Below, one piece after another: positions 1-5,854 of a DNA stretch of 6,944 nucleotides. The notes beneath the pieces are model-generated. The model did not search any database and was not told the origin of the DNA. It saw nothing but the letters and a program-made list of their open reading frames with translations. How positions within the stretch are numbered: position 1 is the first letter of the stretch; each line of letters begins with the position of its first letter. The DNA is taken from contig JBBRYP010000093.1 of NCBI GenBank assembly GCA_038237515.1, positions 1-6,944 of the forward strand. The letters run 5' to 3'. The position numbers and the translations under genes are program-made. This DNA comes from JBBQDZ01 sp038237515 (GTDB lineage: Bacteria; Actinomycetota; Thermoleophilia; Gaiellales; Gaiellaceae).

Positions 1-36
1 AGTGAGGCGCTAGCTCGCTCAGGCGCCGGTTTGCCG

Positions 37-65
37 TTGACTGCACCGGCGGCGGCGACGACAAT
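37..65 (+). promoter_or_regulatory. Putative sigma-70 promoter of the liv operon
   Basis: A -35 like element TTGACT (37-42) is followed after exactly 17 bases by a -10 like element GACAAT (60-65). The first matches the TTGACA consensus at five of six positions and the second matches TATAAT at four of six. Transcription would start near base 72 and give a leader of about 57 bases before the ATG at 129. The spacing and position are right, but in DNA this GC-rich a chance match is possible. Confidence 0.45.
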
Positions 66-113
66 GGCGTCTCCGGCTCCTTGGCGCCGGTGGGCACCGA
101 GGGAATCACGGCG

Positions 114-120
114 AAGGAGG
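114..120 (+). promoter_or_regulatory. Ribosome binding site that fixes the livJ-like start
   Basis: AAGGAGG lies 8 bases upstream of the ATG at 129. It is a near-perfect Shine-Dalgarno sequence at ideal spacing. It favours this ATG over the in-frame TTG at 81, which has no comparable site and would put a charged 16-residue stretch ahead of the signal peptide. Confidence 0.8.
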
Positions 121-128
121 AATCTCGG

Positions 129-1298
129 ATGAAGAAGCCACTCCTACTCGGAGCGCTGGTGGCGGCGCTCGGCGCCTCGGCGGCGCTCGTGGCGGCCGGC
201 GGCGCCCCCAGCGCGACGGCGGCTCGGGCGACGGCCGCGGCGGTCGACTGCTCGCGCACGATCACGCTCGGCTTCATGGGTCCGACGACGGGGCCGGCGG
301 CGTCCATCGGGCAGGAGCTGCGGGACTTCTCGATCCTCTACGCGGAGAATTGGAACGACTCGGGCAAGAAGCCGAAGATCGACATCGTCCAGGGCGATAC
401 GCAGTTCGATCCGGCGCAGGCGTCGACGATCGCGCAGCAGTTCGTGTCGAACGGGAATCTGCTCGGCGTGATCGGCCCCGGCGGGAGCCAGGAGGTGCTC
501 GCGGTGGGGCGGATCTTCCAGCGGGCCGGAATGGCCTTCTCCGTCGCCTCGGCGACCCGGAAGAGCCTGACCATCGGCAAGACGAAGGTGAAGGGCCTCT
601 TCCGGATCGCCGCGCCGGACAGCGTCCAGGCGAAGTCGACCACCGACTACATGCTGAAGCGGCTGCACGTGAAGCGGGTCTTCGTCCTAGACGACCAGTC
701 CGCCTACAGCGTCCCGCTCGCCGAGGCCGTCTCGAAGATCCTCGCGCACGCGGGGGTGAAGGTCAGCCGCTCCTCGGTGGCGCAGAAGCAGTCCGACTTC
801 TCCTCGGTGATCACCGACATCCCGGACGGAACCGACCTCATCTACCTGCCGATCCAGTTCCCGGCGAAGATGGAGCTCCTCGGCCAGCAGCTGAAGGAGC
901 AGGGCAAGAAGATCACGCTCTTCGCCTCGGACGCCGGCTACTCCCCCGACTTCAAGATCGTCGGGTCGTACTTCTCGACCTTCGGCCCCGACGTGCGGAC
1001 CTATGGGCCCGCGCAGAAGGTGCTCGCGTCGTACTACAGGCGACACGGCAAGAACGCGCCGCTCACGACCTTCGGTCCGCTCGCCTACATCTCGGGCCAG
1101 GTGATGGTCGGCGCGGCCGTGCGGGCGTGCAAGGACGGCTCCGCCGACCGGGCCGAGGTCCTCCGCGAGATGCACAAGACGAGCCTGAAGACGTCGATCA
1201 TCGGCGAGCCGGTCCGCTACACGGCGGACGGCGACCGGATCGGCGGGAGCTTCTTCACCTTCAAGGTCACGGCCAAGGGCCCCGTCACCGTCCGATAA
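129..1298 (+). CDS. Branched-chain amino acid ABC transporter, substrate-binding protein (LivJ-like)
   Basis: This is the extracytoplasmic binding protein of a HAAT-family ABC importer. It captures a branched-chain amino acid or a similar small molecule and delivers it to the permeases encoded just downstream. The product is 389 residues, normal for the Peripla_BP_6 family. It opens with a signal peptide: Met-Lys-Lys, a hydrophobic core at about residues 4-24, then an Ala/Thr-rich stretch with likely cleavage near residues 36-38. The mature part starts with the typical ITLGFMGPTTGPAASIG segment and carries the family's GVIGPGGSQEV segment at about 115-125. Cys41 and Cys334 could form a disulfide. 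The Cys near the cleavage site is preceded by Ala-Val-Asp, which is a poor lipobox, so lipid anchoring is doubtful. The start is chosen from the Shine-Dalgarno and the signal peptide. The actual ligand cannot be read from sequence; amide and urea binders share this fold. Confidence 0.9.
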   Translation: MKKPLLLGALVAALGASAALVAAGGAPSATAARATAAAVDCSRTITLGFMGPTTGPAASIGQELRDFSILYAENWNDSGKKPKIDIVQGDTQFDPAQASTIAQQFVSNGNLLGVIGPGGSQEVLAVGRIFQRAGMAFSVASATRKSLTIGKTKVKGLFRIAAPDSVQAKSTTDYMLKRLHVKRVFVLDDQSAYSVPLAEAVSKILAHAGVKVSRSSVAQKQSDFSSVITDIPDGTDLIYLPIQFPAKMELLGQQLKEQGKKITLFASDAGYSPDFKIVGSYFSTFGPDVRTYGPAQKVLASYYRRHGKNAPLTTFGPLAYISGQVMVGAAVRACKDGSADRAEVLREMHKTSLKTSIIGEPVRYTADGDRIGGSFFTFKVTAKGPVTVR

Positions 1299-1321
1299 CT
1301 GCCGGCACGGCATACGGTCGG

Positions 1322-1354
1322 CCTCCGGGCCGGCCGCACGCCGTCGCCCGGAGG
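1322..1354 (+). promoter_or_regulatory. Stem-loop overlapping the livH ribosome binding site
   Basis: Bases 1322-1330 (CCTCCGGGC) pair perfectly with 1346-1354 (GCCCGGAGG), a 9-bp GC-rich stem. The 15-base loop can form three further pairs (1331-1333 with 1341-1343). No T tract follows, so this is not a standard terminator. The 3' arm covers 1351-1354, the first part of the livH Shine-Dalgarno GAGGAGGG (1351-1358). It could protect the 3' end of the livJ message and lower translation of livH relative to the binding protein. The pairing is directly visible; the role is inferred. Confidence 0.55.
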
Positions 1355-1367
1355 AGGGAATCGCCGC

Positions 1368-2312
1368 GTGGACTGGGACAAGCTCATCCAGTTGCTCGTG
1401 AACGGCGTCACCCTCGGGAGCGTGATCGCGCTGATCGCGCTCGGGTTCTCGATGGTCTACGGAGTCCTCAGGCTCCTCAACTTCGCGCACGGCGACGTGT
1501 TCATGGTGGGGGCGTTCATCGGGTACTTCGTCCTGACGTGGTTCGGGGGGCCGACGTCGCCGTCGATCCCGCTCCCGGCCGTGATCGTCCTCATGTTCCT
1601 GTCTGCGATGGTCGGCTGCGGGTGCCTCGGCGTCGTCGTCGAGCGCTTCGCGTACCGGCCGCTCAGGAACGCGTCGCGCGTCGCGCCCCTGATCTCGGCG
1701 CTCGGGGTCTCATTCCTGATCCAGAACTCGGCGCTGCTCGTTTTCGGCGCGGAGATCCGCAGCTACGACTCGTTCGACTTTGCGAACGGGGCTTACATCG
1801 TCGACGGGATCCACTGGGGGCCGCTCAACGTTTCCGTGCTCCGGATCCTCGCGATCGCGGCGGCGGCCGCACTGATGGTCGTCCTGACGCTCTTCGTGGC
1901 GCGGACGAGGCTCGGCAGGGCCATGCGCGCCGCCGCATACGACCGCGAGGCCGCTGAGATGATGGGCCTCGACGTGGACCGGGTGATTGCGACGACCTTC
2001 TTCATCGGCTCGGCGCTCGCGGGAGCGGCCGGCGTGATGTTCGGCCTCGTCTACAACAACATCTTCCACTACATGGGCTTCGAGTCTGGGCTGCTCGCGT
2101 TCACGGCCGCCGTCGTAGGCGGCATCGGGAGCCTTCCCGGGGCGATGCTCGGCGGGCTCGCGATCGGGGTCGGTCAGGCGCTCGCGACCGGCTACCTTCC
2201 GCAGGGCTCGACATTCCAGGACTTCTGGGTCTTCGTGCTCTTGATCGTCGTCCTCCTCGTTCGGCCGAGCGGACTGCTCGGCCGGCCCGATGTCAGGCGC
2301 GTGACCCCCTGA
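1368..2312 (+). CDS. livH: Branched-chain amino acid ABC transporter, permease LivH
   Basis: This is one of the two inner-membrane subunits that form the transport channel of a HAAT-family ABC importer. It has 314 residues, close to the usual 290-310, and is strongly hydrophobic throughout. The family signatures are clear. Near residues 13-45 the first membrane segment runs into the NFAHGD motif. The cytoplasmic EAAEMMGLDVDRV segment (about residues 195-207) is the loop that docks to the ATPase. Later come GGIGSLPGAMLGG and the C-terminal LVRPSGLLGR. The GTG start at 1368 is supported by GAGGAGGG at 1351-1358. The gene begins 69 bases after the substrate-binding protein, with a strong hairpin in that gap, and its stop overlaps the proposed start of livM, so the permeases are probably translationally coupled. 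Confidence 0.92.
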   Translation: MDWDKLIQLLVNGVTLGSVIALIALGFSMVYGVLRLLNFAHGDVFMVGAFIGYFVLTWFGGPTSPSIPLPAVIVLMFLSAMVGCGCLGVVVERFAYRPLRNASRVAPLISALGVSFLIQNSALLVFGAEIRSYDSFDFANGAYIVDGIHWGPLNVSVLRILAIAAAAALMVVLTLFVARTRLGRAMRAAAYDREAAEMMGLDVDRVIATTFFIGSALAGAAGVMFGLVYNNIFHYMGFESGLLAFTAAVVGGIGSLPGAMLGGLAIGVGQALATGYLPQGSTFQDFWVFVLLIVVLLVRPSGLLGRPDVRRVTP

Positions 2313-3733
2313 GCCGCAAGCCCGCGCCCCGGATCGGCGTCGACGAGTGGGTCGCCGAGGCGGCCGAGCGGACCGAGCGCGGCGGCGCCCTAGGGCGGCT
2401 TCAGCGGGAGTTCGAACGCGTGCCGTTCGCCGGGCGGCTGGGGCTGCTGGTCGCAGCCGCAGCGCTCTTCCCGCTCGGAACGGGCGACGACTACCTGCTC
2501 CGCGTCGGGATCAACACGCTGCTTTACGCCCTGCTCGCCCTCGGCCTCAACGTCGTCGTCGGCTGGGCCGGCCTGCTCGACCTCGGGTACATCGCCTTCT
2601 ACGGCTTCGGAGCCTACTGCTACGCCTTCCTCTCTTCGAGCCACTTCGGCGCCCACTGGCCGACGCTGCCCGCGATGGGTGCGATCGTCGTGGCGACCGC
2701 CGGGCTCGGCCTGCTCCTCGGCCTGCCGTCGCGGCGGCTGTTCGGTGACTACCTCGCGATCGTGACGCTCTTCTTCGCCGAGATCTTCCAGACGCTCGTC
2801 ACCAACGCCGACCGGATCACGCTTCCCTGGAACGGCGGCCCGACCGACATCACCGGCGGCCCGAACGGGATCGTCGGGCTCGACAACATGAGCTTCTTCG
2901 GACTCCACGTAACGACGCCACGCGGCTACTTCTACGTCGGGCTCGTCGCGTTCGTGCTCGTCGCCGGCGCGCTCCATCTGGTGGACGGCTCCCGCACCGG
3001 ACGGGCGTGGCGCGCGCTGCGCGAGGACGCGGTGGCGGCTGAGCTGATCGGCACGCCCGTCAACCGGCTGCGTCTGCTCGCGTTCTCGTTCGGCGCCGCC
3101 GTTGCCGGCCTGACGGGGACGATCTTCGCGGCGCTCCAGGGAGCGACGTTCCCGGCGAACTTCGACCTCGCCGTGCTCGTCACCGTCTACGCGATGGTCA
3201 TCCTCGGCGGCGCCGGCAGCCTCTGGGGCGTCGTCTTCGGCGCGGTCACCGTCAACGTCGTCCTCGAGATGCTGCGGACGGCCGGGCCGGCACGGATGCT
3301 CTTCTACGGCGTAACGCTCGCGGCGCTCGCCGCCTTCCTCCGCCCGCGCTGGTGGTCGCCCGTCGTCGTCGGCGGGACGATCGCCTTCGGATTCGCCGTC
3401 CACGCGATCGTCACGGCGGCATGGCCCGGCGGGATGTCGAGTCACCACGGCTTCACGGGGCACTGGGTGGTGCTGCTGAAGAGCCCCGAGCACACCGGCA
3501 ACGTCGCCTACGGCGCGCTCCTCGCCTCGGTTCTGCTGCTCACCCTGCTCCGACGCCCGGCGAGGTTCCTCGCGCTGATCCCGGTGCTCTACCTGGCGGC
3601 GTTCGTCTGGGAGAACCGGCTCGTCGTCGAGCCGAGCATCACGCGCCTGATCCTGCTCGGCTCGCTGATGATCGCGCTCATGGCGGCGCGGCCGCAGGGC
3701 CTGCTCGGCCAGGCGCGCAGCGAGCTCGGGTGA
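2309..3733 (+). CDS. livM: Branched-chain amino acid ABC transporter, permease LivM, with extra C-terminal membrane region
   Basis: This is the second channel subunit, partner of LivH. It carries the LivM signatures GWAGLLDLGYIAFYGFGAY, SRRLFGDYLAIVTLFFAEIF, the ATPase-docking stretch ALREDAVAAELIGTPVNR, and YAMVILGGAGSLWGVVFGA. Canonical LivM proteins end soon after that last motif. Here about 130 more, mostly hydrophobic residues follow before the closing ARPQGLLG motif, suggesting extra membrane helices. The start is uncertain. A GTG at 2420 has GGGAG nine bases upstream and gives 437 residues. However, the frame is open and protein-like back to CTG at 2309, adding MSRKPAPRIGVDEWVAEAAE and so on (474 residues). 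That extension resembles N-termini I recall from actinobacterial LivM proteins. The CTG overlaps the livH stop as CTGA, typical of coupled permease genes, so I prefer 2309. Gene identity is secure; the start is moderately supported. Confidence 0.88.
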   Translation: MSRKPAPRIGVDEWVAEAAERTERGGALGRLQREFERVPFAGRLGLLVAAAALFPLGTGDDYLLRVGINTLLYALLALGLNVVVGWAGLLDLGYIAFYGFGAYCYAFLSSSHFGAHWPTLPAMGAIVVATAGLGLLLGLPSRRLFGDYLAIVTLFFAEIFQTLVTNADRITLPWNGGPTDITGGPNGIVGLDNMSFFGLHVTTPRGYFYVGLVAFVLVAGALHLVDGSRTGRAWRALREDAVAAELIGTPVNRLRLLAFSFGAAVAGLTGTIFAALQGATFPANFDLAVLVTVYAMVILGGAGSLWGVVFGAVTVNVVLEMLRTAGPARMLFYGVTLAALAAFLRPRWWSPVVVGGTIAFGFAVHAIVTAAWPGGMSSHHGFTGHWVVLLKSPEHTGNVAYGALLASVLLLTLLRRPARFLALIPVLYLAAFVWENRLVVEPSITRLILLGSLMIALMAARPQGLLGQARSELG

Positions 3734-3734
3734 C

Positions 3735-3935
3735 CGCGCCCCCGCCGCTCGGCGGCTGCGGCTCGTCAACGCCCGCCCAGCAGCGATCCAGGCGCTCGAG
3801 GGAGTAGCCGGGATGATCGAGGAGCCGCGCCTGTATCCGTATCTGTCCGCACGTGCCAACCTCGAGCTCCTGGCGGCGCTCGACCGCGGCGGGTCGGCCG
3901 CCCGCCATGCTCGGCAACTTCTCCAGCTCGAGTGA
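3735..3935 (+). pseudogene. Remnant of an ABC-2 type transporter ATPase
   Basis: Reading the frame that ends at TGA 3933-3935 gives ...RLRLVNARPAAIQALEGV followed by AGMIEEPRLYPYLSARANLELLAALDRGG. This matches the segment between Walker A and the signature motif in drug-export type (CcmA/BcrA-like) ABC ATPases, where the family reads roughly VG-x-IEEP-x-x-YPYLSGRENL-x-x-LA. Walker A, the LSGGQ-type signature, Walker B and the switch His are all absent, so it cannot be a working ATPase. It is not a LivG or LivF fragment. A short product could start at ATG 3813 (40 residues), but no clear ribosome binding site supports it. It sits between livM and the convergent mntP gene and is best read as debris of a lost gene. 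Confidence 0.6.
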
Positions 3936-3966
3936 TCGGTGCACAAACTGACTTTGGCGTGGACGC

Positions 3967-4515
3967 TCAATCAAGCTTCTCGACGAGGATGAGGACGCCA
4001 AGCCCGATGAGGGAGATGGCTGCGAGACGCTCCGCCCACTCGCCCGCCGCGGCGCCGAGACGCGCTCCGATGCGAAGCCCGATTTGTGCGGCGAGGAATG
4101 CCTGCGCGCCGATCAGCACAACGGCGAGCACGATCGAAAGGTGGAGCAGCCCGATCGTGAAACCCATCGCGAGCTCATCGAGGCTGATGCTGATCCCGAG
4201 CCCGATCAGCGCGAGCCCACTCCGGCTCGAGAGGGAACCCGCCTTGGCTCCCTCTTCGCTTTCCTCGTGGAGGAGCATCCAGGCGCCCAGAGCGAGCAGC
4301 GCGGCTGCGGCGAGGTAGTCGGCGACCCGGCCGATCGCGCCGCCGAGTCCACGCCCGAGCAGCAGCCCGACGACGGGCATCGTCATCTCGAAAAGGGACA
4401 TCAGCAGGCTGGCTTTCAGCCGCTCCCGCCTGGGCAGGCCGCGCAGCCCCAGCGCGGCCGAGACAGCGAACGTGTCCAGGCCGAGCGGGAGGACGAACAG
4501 GGCCAGCTTCAGCAT
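3967..4515 (-). CDS. mntP: Manganese efflux pump MntP
   Basis: This is an inner-membrane exporter of the MntP (formerly DUF204/YebN) family, which expels Mn(II) when the cell has an excess. It has 182 residues, the usual size, and about six membrane helices arranged as two three-helix repeats. The paired signatures are present: LGLDTFAVSAALG with Asp14 in the first repeat, and SISLDELAMGFTIGLL with Asp113 in the second. These acidic residues are the known transport-critical positions of the family. The acidic loop at 83-88 (HEESEE) separates the repeats. It is transcribed away from the ATP-grasp gene and towards livM. No good Shine-Dalgarno is visible before the ATG at 4515, and a 10-bp palindrome lies a few bases upstream. 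The gap to the next gene holds no visible yybP-ykoY manganese riboswitch and looks too short for one. Confidence 0.9.
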   Translation of the reverse strand: MLKLALFVLPLGLDTFAVSAALGLRGLPRRERLKASLLMSLFEMTMPVVGLLLGRGLGGAIGRVADYLAAAALLALGAWMLLHEESEEGAKAGSLSSRSGLALIGLGISISLDELAMGFTIGLLHLSIVLAVVLIGAQAFLAAQIGLRIGARLGAAAGEWAERLAAISLIGLGVLILVEKLD

Positions 4516-4521
4516 CCTGGG

Positions 4522-4531
4522 AGCCTAGGCT
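4522..4531. promoter_or_regulatory. Perfect 10-bp palindrome upstream of mntP
   Basis: AGCCTAGGCT is a perfect dyad six bases upstream of the mntP start codon. An outer inverted pair CCTGG (4516-4520) and CCAGG (4538-4542) surrounds it. It lies in the divergent mntP/ATP-grasp gap and could be an operator or a small mRNA hairpin. It does not match a full DtxR/MntR box that I can recognise. Confidence 0.25.
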
Positions 4532-4600
4532 GAGTGGCCAGGCCGACTCTCCGCGGCGATAGCGGAATGCGGACTGCAGGTGTCTCGTTGGGCCTGGCAG

Positions 4601-5560
4601 ATGAAGCCAGTCGGCATCCTTTACGAGCACCCGCAGTGGTTCCTGCCCCTCTTCGCGGAGCTGGAGCGGCGCGGGATCCCCTTTGAACGCATCGACGCCG
4701 CCAGCCTCCTCTTTGATCCTGCCGACGATGTCGCCCGCTACTCCCTCGTCGTGAATCGGATGAGCCCCTCCGCCTGGACGCGGGGCAACGATCGAGCGCT
4801 GTTTTCAACGCTCCACTACCTCGCCTACCTGGAAGGGATGGGTACTCCCGTCCTCAACGGCTACGCCGCTTACCTCCTCGAGCTCTCAAAGGCCCGGCAG
4901 ATCGCGCTCCTCGCCCGGCTCGGCATCGAGCATCCACGGACGCGCGTGATCGGTGACCCCACCCTGGCGCTCGAGGCCGCGCGGGATTTCGAGTTTCCCA
5001 TCCTCGTCAAGCCGAACATCGGTGGGAGCGGCGCGGGAATCGCCTCCTACGCCTCCCTCGAAGAGCTGGCTGCGGCTGACGTCGAACTCGGCGTCGACGG
5101 CACCGCCCTCGTCCAAGAACAGCTCCCCGCGAAGGCGAGTGCGATCGTACGGATCGAGATCATCGACGGCCGGTTCCTGTACGCGATCCGGCTGCTTCTT
5201 ACACCCGGGAGCTTCAACCTGTGCCCGGCCGACTACTGCGAGCTTCCCGGAGTGGTAGACGGTGTCTCCGTCCGAGGGCTCCCGATCGAGGCCTTCGACC
5301 CCCCCGAGTGCCTCGTCGAGGACGCGCGACGAATCATCACCGCAGGTGGGTTGGATCTCGGCGGGGTCGAGTATCTCGTCAACCGGCGGAACGGGAGGGC
5401 GACCTTCTACGACATCAACGCGCTCTCCAACTTCGTCGCGAACGCAGAGGAGGTGATCGGCTTCGACCCGTTCGTACAGCTGGTCGACCTGATCGCCAAA
5501 CGCGCCGCCGCTTCGCCCTTTCCAGCAACCAGGCACCCGTCAGCCGTCGCGGCATCGTAG
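4601..5560 (+). CDS. ATP-grasp ligase, RimK/glutathione synthetase-like, substrate unknown
   Basis: ATP-grasp enzymes activate a carboxylate as acyl phosphate and join it to an amine or other nucleophile. The product is 319 residues from ATG 4601. The N-terminal preATP-grasp domain begins MKPVGILYEHPQWF. Lys97 (SKARQ) is a likely first nucleotide-binding lysine. FPILVKPNIGGSGAG (about 132-146) supplies the second lysine, Lys137, and the glycine-rich loop. VQEQLPA (171-177) fits the hinge. Glu257 (GGVEYL) with Asp271 and Asn273 (FYDINALSNF) form the expected metal site. All core residues are therefore present. No accessory domain reveals the substrate. Cys208 and Cys213 lie between the beta-strands of the C-terminal subdomain. 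An in-frame GTG at 4580 would add seven residues and is the alternative start; neither has a strong ribosome binding site. The gene is divergent from mntP and lies upstream of arsR-type and efflux genes. Confidence 0.82.
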   Translation: MKPVGILYEHPQWFLPLFAELERRGIPFERIDAASLLFDPADDVARYSLVVNRMSPSAWTRGNDRALFSTLHYLAYLEGMGTPVLNGYAAYLLELSKARQIALLARLGIEHPRTRVIGDPTLALEAARDFEFPILVKPNIGGSGAGIASYASLEELAAADVELGVDGTALVQEQLPAKASAIVRIEIIDGRFLYAIRLLLTPGSFNLCPADYCELPGVVDGVSVRGLPIEAFDPPECLVEDARRIITAGGLDLGGVEYLVNRRNGRATFYDINALSNFVANAEEVIGFDPFVQLVDLIAKRAAASPFPATRHPSAVAAS

Positions 5561-5650
5561 ACGTCCACACCTCGGGGCGTTGACGATCTGCCGCCCGTCA
5601 GCCGTCCGCGCGCTCAGCGTCTGATCTCGGCTCTGCTCGAAGGGGGGGAG

Positions 5651-5854
5651 TTGTGCGTGTGTGATCTCGCGGCGGTTACCGGCCTTTCGCAGACGGCCTG
5701 TTCTCACAACCTGCGTCTGCTGCGCTCGAGTCGGCTCGTCCGCTATCGCAAGCAGGGCCGAAATGTCTATTACTCGCTGGACGACGCCCACATTCGCCTC
5801 CTCCTCGACGTCGGCCTCGAGCACGTCAAGCACGGAGGTGAGCCGCGTGGCTAG
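5651..5854 (+). CDS. ArsR/SmtB-family metal-sensing repressor, N-terminus shortened
   Basis: This is a winged-helix regulator that normally releases its operator when metal binds. From TTG 5651 it has 67 residues against the usual 95-120. The recognition helix is clear (SQTACSHNLRLLRSS, residues 13-27), followed by the wing (VRYRKQGRNVYYSLDD). Two metal sites are visible. The first is Cys2 and Cys4, the CVCDL motif shared with arsenic/cadmium sensors. The second is the C-terminal helix with Asp45, His47, His58 and His61, the exact D-x-H-x10-H-x2-H spacing of the zinc/cobalt sensor CzrA. Similarity continues upstream in the same frame to about 5600 (RLISALLEGGE), but no ATG, GTG or TTG lies there, only CTG codons, and the usual ALxDPTR motif is missing. 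The true start may be CTG 5588 or 5621, or the gene may be 5'-truncated. It overlaps the following transporter remnant. Confidence 0.7.
   Translation: MCVCDLAAVTGLSQTACSHNLRLLRSSRLVRYRKQGRNVYYSLDDAHIRLLLDVGLEHVKHGGEPRG

Noticed and set aside
1..36. GGCGC/GCGCC pair near the window start as a terminator of an upstream gene
   Set aside because: Short stem, 12-base loop, no T tract, and the upstream gene is not visible.
81..128. TTG at 81 as the start of the binding protein
   Set aside because: The ATG at 129 has AAGGAGG at ideal spacing and opens directly into a signal peptide.
350..1957. 535-codon open frame on the plus strand over livJ and livH
   Set aside because: Arg/Gly/Ala-rich out-of-frame translation of two clear genes; a shadow.
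3742..3755. Small CCGCC/GGCGG hairpin after the livM stop as a terminator
   Set aside because: Only five base pairs, no T tract, and such short GC dyads are expected by chance in this composition.
2390..3970. 526-codon open frame on the minus strand across livM
   Set aside because: It is a GC-driven shadow rich in Arg, Glu, Asp and Gly, opposite an unmistakable LivM with conserved motifs. It has no recognisable domain.
4516..4600. Manganese riboswitch (yybP-ykoY) in front of mntP
   Set aside because: The gap is only 85 bases, is shared with a divergent gene, and shows none of the expected paired architecture beyond a 10-bp palindrome.
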